Positions 27,680-35,316 of a stretch of DNA of 50,745 nucleotides are shown one piece after another. The translations under genes were made by a program, and so were the position numbers. Origin of the DNA: Desulfuromonadales bacterium (GTDB taxonomy: Bacteria; Desulfobacterota; Desulfuromonadia; Geobacterales; Pseudopelobacteraceae). Numbering within the stretch: the stretch's first letter is position 1; every line of letters begins with the position of its first letter. The stretch covers positions 1-50,745 of the forward strand of contig JACAAY010000029.1 of assembly GCA_013377095.1 (NCBI GenBank). The letters run 5' to 3'. The notes beneath the pieces are model-generated. The model was not told where the DNA came from. It did no database searches and was given only the letters and a program-made list of their open reading frames with translations.

Positions 27680-28062
27680 CAGCGCCACCCCAACCTGTCC
27701 AGCGCCTCGCCGATCCGCTCGGTTTCAATCTCGGCCAGTTTGCGGTGCGCCCCCAGGTGGCCGCCCATCTCCATGACCAGACCGGGATGGCGTTTCTGGG
27801 CTTCCTCAATCTCTTCGGGCAGGTCATGCTGCACATGGGCGCCCATGAAGAGGAAGTAGGGCATCAGCAGGATGCGCTCGGCCCCCTTGGCTACGCAGTT
27901 GTCGATACCCTGCTGGATGTTTGGTTCGTGCAGCTCACGGAAGGAAACCTCGACGATCTCGAAGCCGGTCATTTCCTGGACCATCGTTGCCACGTCGCGG
28001 GCAGCATCGTTTGCTTCGGCGATCCGGCTGCCGTGCGCCATTATCAGTAGTGCGGTTTTCAT
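27679..28062 (-). CDS. cbiX: Sirohydrochlorin cobaltochelatase, short CbiX form
   Basis: Inserts Co2+ into sirohydrochlorin at the start of anaerobic cobalamin synthesis. At 127 aa it is the small homodimer-forming CbiXS type. Metal-ligand histidines are visible at His10 (IMAHGSR) and in FMGAHVQHDLPEEI (His76, His79). It starts 21 nt after the cytochrome gene stop on the same strand and is coupled to cbiC by TGATG. It lacks the C-terminal His-rich tail or Fe-S motif of long forms. Confidence 0.94.
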   Translation of the reverse strand: MKTALLIMAHGSRIAEANDAARDVATMVQEMTGFEIVEVSFRELHEPNIQQGIDNCVAKGAERILLMPYFLFMGAHVQHDLPEEIEEAQKRHPGLVMEMGGHLGAHRKLAEIETERIGEALDRLGWR

Positions 28063-28082
28063 TGGACCTCGCTTGTTATAAA

Positions 28083-28382
28083 TTATTTCTTGAAGGTTTT
28101 TACAATGTATGCGGCGATCAGTTTGGCATCCTTGTCGGAGATGGCCTTGGCGTCAAAGGCGGGCATGCCGCCGCCACCCTTGCGGATCTGTTTGATGATG
28201 AATTTCTGGTTTTTGAGGCCTTTCAGGGTTTCCTTGGGGTTGATGGTGTTGCCGCCGTCCGGATGGCAGGAGGCGCATTTTTCTTTGAAAAGTGCCTCTC
28301 CGGCAGGAGCGGCGGCGAAAGAGACCGATGCGCACAGGCCTGCGCCCAGCATGATGGTTGCGGCGATGATTCCCTTTTTCAT
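28083..28382 (-). CDS. Exported single-heme cytochrome c (99 aa)
   Basis: The start is set at 28382, where AGGAGG stands about 7 nt upstream. Signal peptide: MKKGIIAATIMLGAGLCASV, then SFA. Heme site: CASCH. A likely axial Met lies in GGGGMPAFDAK. Total length of 99 aa fits a small class I cytochrome c of the periplasm. It ends 21 nt before cbiX. The pairing with cobalamin genes may be accidental, though both could share a transcript. The electron-transfer partner is unknown. Confidence 0.92.
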   Translation of the reverse strand: MKKGIIAATIMLGAGLCASVSFAAAPAGEALFKEKCASCHPDGGNTINPKETLKGLKNQKFIIKQIRKGGGGMPAFDAKAISDKDAKLIAAYIVKTFKK

Positions 28383-28514
28383 AGATAACCTCCTGGTAAT
28401 CTGATTGTTTGTCCTCCCGGGGGAGGCTGTTCGGCTGTGGCCGGTCACCGATTACGGGTTCCGGTAAAAAATTCTCCGGGAGCATAGCATTGCCTGAGCC
28501 GTCAGACAAGTACC

Positions 28515-31500
28515 TTAACGCCCCCGCACATCCATCTGCCATGGCCGGCTCTCGCCTCTCAACAGCGGCTGGTACATGGGCCAGACCGCTGCCGGCAGCG
28601 CCATGGCTGTTCCTTCCAGTTCGGGATAGATCAGGTGGCGGAATTCGTGCCGTCCGACCGGAAGGGCGCTGATGAAAAACGCCATCTTCTCGTCCCGTCG
28701 CTCGCGGTGCGAGTACCAGTTGAAGAATGATGATTCATCCATGAAGCGCGGATCGCGATCGGTCTCGCGCGATTCAAAGCCGGCCGGCAGGCGGTCTTCG
28801 ATGATCACGTACTCCAGTGCTTTGTCATTTTCCACGCTCAGACGGACCTCGATGTCATCTCCCGGTGCAACCGGCTGACCCGGTTTGAGCGGCGTGTATT
28901 CCCGCCGCCAGGTTGAGCCGTTTTTGACGGATGTCATGCGATACAGGCTGCGTTCCAACTTCAGCCCGGGGGATGATCTGTTTGACTCGGGTGGCGCGGC
29001 GTATGCCAGTGCAGCCGAGAGATAGGCCGCTCCCTTGCCCTGCTTGGTGAGTGTGAGCGTATTGACTCCCGTGGCCAGTCCCTGTGCCGGAATAGTCAGT
29101 TGCCGTTCTCCCGCGACAAGCGCGCCCCCCTCGACCCGGTAGCTGGCCAGTTCGCGGTCATTGAGGGTCAGGCGGGCGCTGTAGCTTCCCTCACCCTCGC
29201 CGGTGGCCGACACATAATCGGCCAGGGCCGTGACCGCGGCCGCGGATGAGGTGGTGGTTTGCCACCAGCCGCCACTCTGACGGCGGGCCAGAAACTCCGC
29301 CAGCCGGCTGGCCAAGGGGTCGCTGGGGTTCTGCTTCACGGTCAGCGACAGCAGGGATGAGGTTGTTTCAACTGCCGAAGAGCCCCAGCGCCACCCATAC
29401 CACCAGGAATCGGCGTCCCTGTCCAGAATGTAGGCGGCGGTTCCCTCGCTGTGCAGATCCCGTTTCAGCTCGTCCAGCAGAGGGATGAGCCCGTCCTTCA
29501 CCCCTGCCAGTCCGAGTGCTTCGCAGAAGACCAGCTGATCCGCCACCGCCAGGTTTTTCCATCCGGAACGGATCCTGGTTTCCAGGGCCTCGTTTCTGGC
29601 GCCGTTGATGACCATGGCCCGGTAGGCGCGGGGCAGTTCATCGCGGGGGGCGTTCTGCACAAGTGTTTCCAGCGCCTTCAAGCCCTGTTGCAGCATCTGC
29701 GGGGGCACTTCCAGTCCAGCCTGTTTGGCCAGGCCAAGTCCGTAGAGGGCATGGCTGGTCATGGTCAGGCTGGTGCGGTCCTGCTTCCACCACCCCCAGC
29801 CGCCATCCCCGTGCTGCATATCCTCCAGCCGCTTGATTCCCTCGGCAATGGCCAGCGGCAGTTTCTCCGCAGTTGCCGCATCGGGCTGCCAGGCAGTGCG
29901 CGTCAGCAGGGCGCGGGCGTGCACCGCCGGGATAAAACGCGACAGGGTCTGTTCGACGCAGCCGTAGGGGAACTGCACCAGACGCGCTATGGCGCTGTTC
30001 AGGCTGGTGGCGATGCCAGGAGCAACGGAGATTCGTAACTCCCCTGAACCGGGCAGAGCATTGTCCGGCAGAACCAGTTCTGTAGAACCCTGCTGCTCCC
30101 GCACGACGATGCCGCTGTCCATGGTGCGGTATATGCCGCGCTCCAGCAGGGGAAGATTGAGCTCCATGGCGTCCCCGGATTGCGTACCCCTGGCCAGCAG
30201 CCGTAAGGTGGCGCTGCCCGGTTTGTCCGCCCGCAGCAGCAGGTCGTGCCGCAAGGTGCCTCGTGGAGGGACGATTCCGCTGAATTCCGCCTCGCCCAGC
30301 AGGGTCAGGCCGCTGGCTTCGAAGCGCCCCTTGGCGGCCTGCTGGCTGTCGGTCATGCTGGAGATCACGCCGGGGATTTTGAGCTCATCCCCCACGGTCA
30401 TGAAGCGGGGAGGGGCGAGTCGAGCCATCAGGTCCAGGCGGGCGATGAACTTCTCCCGGCCGGTGCCGAACTCGCTGACAGGGCTGTGGCCGACGGCCGT
30501 TGCCCGCCAGGTGGTCAGGTTGTCCGGCAGGGTGAAGTCGGCCGAGGCGCTGCCGTCGGCGTTGCCGGTCAGCAGCGGCTGCCAGAAGGCGGTGTCCTTG
30601 AAGGTCTTGCGCAGTTTGAGCCCCTTCAGGTCATCTTCCTTGGCGGACAGGGCGGCGGCGTCCTTGGCCGCGCCACCCAGATAGACGCGGGGGAATGAGT
30701 ACAGGGTACTCACCAGGTGCTCGCGGTTACCCCGGAAAAACTGGTAGATGTCATCTCTTCGCTCGGGCGCCACGGCAAAGATGGCTTCGTCCACCACCGC
30801 CAGGGAAAACTCGGCCGGAACCGCTCTGCGTGCGCTGGTTGAGGAGATGGTCAGATGCACTCTGTCGCCCGGCGCATAGATCTGTTTGTCGGCCTTGACG
30901 CTGATATCCAGTTTTGACGGCTGGAGAGCGACCCGCAGGGGCAGGGTGCGGCTAAAGAAACGCCCATTGGCAATTGTCACCGCGGAAACCTGGATGTTTG
31001 GTGCGTAGGCTTCAGTGACCGGAATGTCCACCACCTCCACCATGCTCTTCAACGGGATGGTCCGGCGGCTCTGGATGTCGCGCCCCTCCAGCGTCAGCAG
31101 CAGGCTGCCGCCGGTGCTGGGGCTGCGCACGATCAGGCGGGCCGTATCGCCCGGTTTGTACTGCTTGCGGTCGAACTCGGCCTCCAGGTCGCGGTAGGAA
31201 CCCTCCCAATCGTAGCCTTCGTTCCAGACCCAGACGGATGCGGTGTCCGTGGCCATGCGTCCGGCCTGATCGGTCGTCCGGGCCTTGATCTGCCAGTATC
31301 CGGAGTGGGGAAAGGTGAATGTGGTGTGGGCCATTCCGTTGACCGCGGTTGTCATGCCGGCTGAATCAATCCGTTTCCAGGAGTAGGAACGGTTTTTTTT
31401 GTCGTACTGCTGCTGTTCGAATTCCAGGGTCACCGGCCGGGAAAGCGGCTCCCCCTCCCAGCTTGCGGTGCGCAGGGATATGTCCACCGTAGCACCCGGT

Positions 31501-33665
31501 TTGGTCAGATAGGAGCCGCTCTTGACGTTCAGTGCCACCAGCGAGGGAACCACGGTCAGCGAGGAGGAGGACACAACCTGACGTGACGATGCGTCGGTCA
31601 CATCCGCTTCCAGGGTATAGGTGTAGGGCATGTCGTGGGTTTTGGCGCTGATCGGTATGATCGTCTCGCCGTTGTCGTCCAGGCGCGCTTCCCCCTCGCC
31701 GATGAAGTCGGAGTAGCCGCCGGAGGAGCGCTCCTCTCCGCCGTTGCCATCGTTGTCGTCACCATCCTGCCCCACACCCCAGGCCGGCTGGGTATAGATG
31801 CGCCAGGTGACCTTTCCGCCGGCCACCGCAGCGCCGAAATAGTAGCGGGCGCTCAGCTTGACCTGGGCCGTGTCCCCCGCCACCAGAAAGCGGCGATCCG
31901 CTGTCTGTCTGACCTCGAACTCTGGTTTGCGGTATTCCAGCACCTTGAACCAGCCCTGCCAGATTTCGGCGCCGGCTGAGGCATTGATGGTGTAGCCGCC
32001 CAGGGCTGTGCCCGCTGCCAGGGTGCACTCGCCCTGGAACGAACCTCCGGACGAGACGGAGCTGTCCTGCTCGCAGACCGCCTTGTCACCGCTGTCGCTG
32101 ATGGTGACATGCACGCGCTCAACGCTGGGCAGAGCATAGCCTTCCCCATCCCGTTGACGCAGCACCCCCTTGAAATACACGGTCTGGCCGGGGCGGTAGG
32201 CCGGTCGATCGGTGTAGAGATAGCCTTTGAGCTGGGCTGGCTTCTGGTTTTCTTCAGCGGAACCCAACTCCAGAAACGCCAGGCTGTCTCCCCTGCGTCC
32301 CGCCAGACGGCGCGCTTTTGATGCCGTATCCCAGGCTACTGTCCCGTCGGCGTTGCTGGTTACCATGGGTCCGCCCTGGGACGAGCCGATGGTGATTCCC
32401 GGCAGGGCCTTGCCGTTGATCAGGTCCGTGGCATACAGCAGCGTGGCATTGGGCGATGTCTTGGCCACCAGGGCCAAGCGGGTCACCAGAAAGCCAAAAC
32501 GGGCCGTGGCGCCGTTTCCGCTGACCTCCAGCAGATAGCCCCCGGGCTTCAACCCTGGGATGGGGATACGGGTAGTGCGGGTGTAGCCGTCACGCCGTGC
32601 TTTGAACGTGATCGGGAAACTGGTCAGCCGCTGCAGAACCGCACCCGGAATGCTGTCCGGCTGGCGCAGGTCGGCCGTGCCGTTTAACAGTGCGTCAGGG
32701 GCAACGGTGGAGATGCGCGCCTCCGCCTTTTCCATCCAGAGCCCGTAGACGCGCAGCTTGAGCGCTTTGTCCGGCAGAAAGACATCACCGTAATCCTCGA
32801 TGTTCAGCGAGGGGGGCTTGACGTATGTTTCCAGGGTCAGAGTGCGGTTTTCCCCCTCGCCCAGATCCAGCTCGGTTGTTGTGCCGGTCAGACGTTCGTC
32901 CGATGTGGATAGGGACAGATGGCCGGGAGGCAGGTCGCTGAATACAGCCTGGGGCTGAGTCGTGGTGGAAGCTGAGCGGTAGAGCGAAGTGCCGGAAAGA
33001 GACAGGCTGACGCGGTCCAGGGGGCGTTTGGTGCCGGTTTTTGGATGGACCCTGACCGTGAGTGTGGCAGACCGGCGCATGACCACATCGCCCAGATCCT
33101 TTGTCTCGCCGGCACTGAGGTAGAGGTAGCTGCTCTTTTCCAGCACCCAGCCGGGGTGGAACAGTTTTGGCTCATAGCCCCTGGCATCCAGACCGGTGAT
33201 AGTGAAACGGCCGTCAGGACCGCTGGAAGCCTTGGCCCAGGCGCCGATCTGGACGGTGATGCCCGGCATGGCCGTGCCGTTGCCATTTACCAGCCGCCCG
33301 GAAATCTTGGCCTCTTTACGCAGATAGGCGCTGAGGGTTTCCGTCTGTTTGTTGGCGACGGATATGCCGCCCTGATACAGTCCGTAGCCCTCGGCTTTGG
33401 CCAGCCAGCTGTAGTACCCGGGTTTCAGGCTGACGGAAAAGGTGCCGTCGGCAGCGGAGTTTGCCGTGGCAGCCAGGGCAGGCGGCTTCTGCTTTTCGCC
33501 GCGTCCGAGGAAGCTGATGGCTACGCCCGCCAGCGGTTTGTTGGTCTCGGCGGACATGATGGTTCCCCTGACCGTAAGCGGGGCGGGGATCGGTTTGGCG
33601 GCCAACGCCAGGGCGGGGAGCAGGATCATGAACAGGATGGAAAACAGGGCGCGGATCGGTTTCAT
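28515..33665 (-). CDS. Alpha-2-macroglobulin family protein (1,716 aa, thioester type)
   Basis: Periplasmic protease-trap-like protein. Signal peptide MKPIRALFSILFMILLPALA is followed by no lipobox Cys, so it is probably soluble rather than a lipoprotein. Two carboxypeptidase-regulatory-like beta domains lie at about residues 25-200 (VRGTIMSAETNKPLAGVAIS, ISGRLVNGNGTAMPGITV). Macroglobulin (MG) domains follow, including LYTDRPAYRPGQTVYFKGVL, AFWQPLLTGNADGSASADF and LPDNLTTWRATAVGH. The thioester-type motif PYGCVEQTLSRF is near residue 1,235, followed by helical domain segments (DGGWGWW). Bacterial members are thought to capture foreign proteases. No pbpC partner is adjacent; instead an AMMECR1-like and a VanW gene lie upstream on the same strand, 183 bp away. 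Confidence 0.92.
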   Translation of the reverse strand: MKPIRALFSILFMILLPALALAAKPIPAPLTVRGTIMSAETNKPLAGVAISFLGRGEKQKPPALAATANSAADGTFSVSLKPGYYSWLAKAEGYGLYQGGISVANKQTETLSAYLRKEAKISGRLVNGNGTAMPGITVQIGAWAKASSGPDGRFTITGLDARGYEPKLFHPGWVLEKSSYLYLSAGETKDLGDVVMRRSATLTVRVHPKTGTKRPLDRVSLSLSGTSLYRSASTTTQPQAVFSDLPPGHLSLSTSDERLTGTTTELDLGEGENRTLTLETYVKPPSLNIEDYGDVFLPDKALKLRVYGLWMEKAEARISTVAPDALLNGTADLRQPDSIPGAVLQRLTSFPITFKARRDGYTRTTRIPIPGLKPGGYLLEVSGNGATARFGFLVTRLALVAKTSPNATLLYATDLINGKALPGITIGSSQGGPMVTSNADGTVAWDTASKARRLAGRRGDSLAFLELGSAEENQKPAQLKGYLYTDRPAYRPGQTVYFKGVLRQRDGEGYALPSVERVHVTISDSGDKAVCEQDSSVSSGGSFQGECTLAAGTALGGYTINASAGAEIWQGWFKVLEYRKPEFEVRQTADRRFLVAGDTAQVKLSARYYFGAAVAGGKVTWRIYTQPAWGVGQDGDDNDGNGGEERSSGGYSDFIGEGEARLDDNGETIIPISAKTHDMPYTYTLEADVTDASSRQVVSSSSLTVVPSLVALNVKSGSYLTKPGATVDISLRTASWEGEPLSRPVTLEFEQQQYDKKNRSYSWKRIDSAGMTTAVNGMAHTTFTFPHSGYWQIKARTTDQAGRMATDTASVWVWNEGYDWEGSYRDLEAEFDRKQYKPGDTARLIVRSPSTGGSLLLTLEGRDIQSRRTIPLKSMVEVVDIPVTEAYAPNIQVSAVTIANGRFFSRTLPLRVALQPSKLDISVKADKQIYAPGDRVHLTISSTSARRAVPAEFSLAVVDEAIFAVAPERRDDIYQFFRGNREHLVSTLYSFPRVYLGGAAKDAAALSAKEDDLKGLKLRKTFKDTAFWQPLLTGNADGSASADFTLPDNLTTWRATAVGHSPVSEFGTGREKFIARLDLMARLAPPRFMTVGDELKIPGVISSMTDSQQAAKGRFEASGLTLLGEAEFSGIVPPRGTLRHDLLLRADKPGSATLRLLARGTQSGDAMELNLPLLERGIYRTMDSGIVVREQQGSTELVLPDNALPGSGELRISVAPGIATSLNSAIARLVQFPYGCVEQTLSRFIPAVHARALLTRTAWQPDAATAEKLPLAIAEGIKRLEDMQHGDGGWGWWKQDRTSLTMTSHALYGLGLAKQAGLEVPPQMLQQGLKALETLVQNAPRDELPRAYRAMVINGARNEALETRIRSGWKNLAVADQLVFCEALGLAGVKDGLIPLLDELKRDLHSEGTAAYILDRDADSWWYGWRWGSSAVETTSSLLSLTVKQNPSDPLASRLAEFLARRQSGGWWQTTTSSAAAVTALADYVSATGEGEGSYSARLTLNDRELASYRVEGGALVAGERQLTIPAQGLATGVNTLTLTKQGKGAAYLSAALAYAAPPESNRSSPGLKLERSLYRMTSVKNGSTWRREYTPLKPGQPVAPGDDIEVRLSVENDKALEYVIIEDRLPAGFESRETDRDPRFMDESSFFNWYSHRERRDEKMAFFISALPVGRHEFRHLIYPELEGTAMALPAAVWPMYQPLLRGESRPWQMDVRGR

Positions 33666-33708
33666 GGGGACTCCTTGGACGTCAAAGGAATGAAAAAAAC
33701 AAAGGCAA

Positions 33709-33807
33709 TGGAACGCGGATTACATCTGATTTAAGCGGATTTACACGGATACACCACGAAGGTATTGCAGGGTGTGGATTGCGAAAATCCGCGTCATCGG
33801 CGTTCTA
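33709..33807. repeat. Intergenic imperfect inverted repeat (GCGGATT family)
   Basis: The left arm contains GAACGCGGATTAC, AAGCGGATTTACACGGAT and ACCACGAAG. The right arm contains AAAATCCGCGTCATCGGCGT ending TTCTAT, roughly the inverse of the left arm. Similar GCGGATT...AATCCGC elements occur between genes in many unrelated bacteria. It has no coding potential and fills half of the 183-bp gap between the AMMECR1-like gene and the macroglobulin gene. Confidence 0.65.
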
Positions 33808-33848
33808 TATACATTCCGGTTTGTGTGAACTTAATGTCATAAGCGTTT

Positions 33849-34475
33849 CTATAACCCGCTACCACTACTTCTCGTCGAAATCTCTTCTGCCCTGAACCGG
33901 TACACCCTCACGCCAGCTGGGTCTGCCACGTTCAGCCTGCGTAGCGCCTCGCGGAAGGCCCAGCTGGCGGTGCGGGCCTCGCCCGGGACGAAGGCCACGC
34001 CGCTGTCGCCATTCTCCACGAACATCCCCTCCCGGAGGGGATCAATGCTGCGGTAGTCATCCACCCGCTGCGGCTGGCCGAGGGGAAAGGTGATCTGGAC
34101 CCCGGCCGACCGGGCTGTCTCGCGACTCACCCCGCGGCTGCGGGCATCATTCTTCAGAGCCAGGCGGACATTTTCGTCGATCTCTTCACCCAGGCTGGCC
34201 CGGCGCGGACTGAAGCCGCCGAAGCAGGCAAAGACCCGCTTGCCGGAGAAAAAGGTTACGAAACAGGCCCGTTGCCGACGAGTGGCGCATTGCGGTGGCG
34301 ATGGCATGGCCGAGCCATCCAGTCTGGCCAGCAGGCAGCCCCTGGCGAACTCCAGCAGGGCAGCTGATTCGGTTTTGGTGAATTGCATCGGAGCGGCGCT
34401 GTGGCCTGCGGCCGGAAAGAACAGGAGCATGATTACGATAGTCAGCAGTGGCGTTACTCTGTTGAGTGTTTTCAC
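33849..34475 (-). CDS. Exported AMMECR1-like protein (208 aa)
   Basis: N-terminal signal MKTLNRVTPLLTIVIMLLFF, then PAAGHSA. The mature part follows the AMMECR1 layout: helix LLEFARGCLLARLDG, then ACFVTFFSGKRVFACFGGF (compare the usual FVTL...LRGCIG), the helix ENVRLALKNDARSRG, a central strand VQITFPLGQPQRV, and GVAFVPGEARTASWAFREAL near the end. Cytosolic AMMECR1 proteins are common; an exported one is unusual. It starts with GTG overlapping the VanW stop as GTGA, so the two are coupled. Function is unknown. The AMMECR1 assignment is from pattern reading and is moderately sure. Confidence 0.6.
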   Translation of the reverse strand: MKTLNRVTPLLTIVIMLLFFPAAGHSAAPMQFTKTESAALLEFARGCLLARLDGSAMPSPPQCATRRQRACFVTFFSGKRVFACFGGFSPRRASLGEEIDENVRLALKNDARSRGVSRETARSAGVQITFPLGQPQRVDDYRSIDPLREGMFVENGDSGVAFVPGEARTASWAFREALRRLNVADPAGVRVYRFRAEEISTRSSGSGL

Positions 34476-35230
34476 TCGCCACCTCCCGAAATAATCCTGC
34501 TGGGGGCGGGGTAGCTGTCCTCGGAGACAAGCTGGCTGGTTTCTATGCCATCTTTGCGGATGATCCTCATGGTCTGGGTTGAAAAACCGCGCGCACCCGG
34601 CTGTGGCGTGGAGGCGGTTCTTCCGGCCACCGTTTCCGGTTCCAGCGGCACCTGCCGGGAGCGGACCTCCACCTGGAACTCCCTGGCCATGGCGGAGCGG
34701 AAGGAAGCGGTCAGGCGGTCATTGTCTGAGGTGATCCGTAGCAGCAGCGGGTGGGGAAAGGGGTTGCGCAGCCTGAGGTCCTTGCGCCAGGAGGAAATGG
34801 TGGCGTCACGGCCGGGTGGCACATGGGCCACGGCCCGGGAGTGGGGGTGGCGTTCGACAATTTCCAGCCCGGCCAGCAGCCCGGCGTTGTAGACCGTGGA
34901 GGCCAGCTGGCAGATGCCGCCTCCCGGAGTTTCATCCAGTGTGCCGCTGGAATTGAGATGCGGGGCGGGTACGAAACCCTTGTCTCGGTCCCGGGCTCCC
35001 ACCAGTTCGTTGAAGCTGAACATGCCACCGGGAGGGATGATGGCGCCATCCAGCGCCTGACCGGCGACAGCGGCGTTGCGGCGCTGTTCGGGGGAGCGGC
35101 TTGTCAGTGAGGTGGAGAAGCCGCTCCAGAGATGGTTGAAGGGGCTTTCGGCTCCTGCAGGCGAGGAAAGGAGCAGGTACAGGAGCAGGTACAGGAGCAG
35201 CAGCAGTATGTCGGGGCGGTACGGTTTCAT
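34472..35230 (-). CDS. VanW family exported protein (252 aa)
   Basis: I place the start at 35230 (MKPYRPDILLLLLYLLLYLL), because this begins the signal peptide. No good ribosome site is visible there, so an upstream start is possible. The VanW domain is clear: PGGMFSFNELVGARDRDKGF, GGGICQLASTVYNAGLLAGL, ERHPHSRAVAHVPPGRDATI and LRNPFPHPLLLR. VanW domains occur in exported proteins of unclear function, some linked to cell-wall or glycopeptide context, and may resemble L,D-transpeptidase partners. It is translationally coupled to the AMMECR1-like gene. Confidence 0.85.
   Translation of the reverse strand: MKPYRPDILLLLLYLLLYLLLSSPAGAESPFNHLWSGFSTSLTSRSPEQRRNAAVAGQALDGAIIPPGGMFSFNELVGARDRDKGFVPAPHLNSSGTLDETPGGGICQLASTVYNAGLLAGLEIVERHPHSRAVAHVPPGRDATISSWRKDLRLRNPFPHPLLLRITSDNDRLTASFRSAMAREFQVEVRSRQVPLEPETVAGRTASTPQPGARGFSTQTMRIIRKDGIETSQLVSEDSYPAPSRIISGGGE
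35169..35203. repeat. 12-bp tandem repeat in the VanW signal sequence
   Basis: AGGAGCAGGTAC is repeated at 35169-35180 and 35181-35192, with a third partial copy to 35203. On the coding strand it encodes the LLLY-LLLY-LLL part of the signal peptide. The unit is four codons, so copy changes would lengthen or shorten the hydrophobic core without a frameshift. Confidence 0.75.
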
Positions 35231-35316
35231 GATGGGGAGAATTATAATCCCTTTATCATGGACGGCAAGGGGAAACTGGTCCGGAAACGGAAGCATCTTA
35301 CGGTGTGCCTCTGCCG

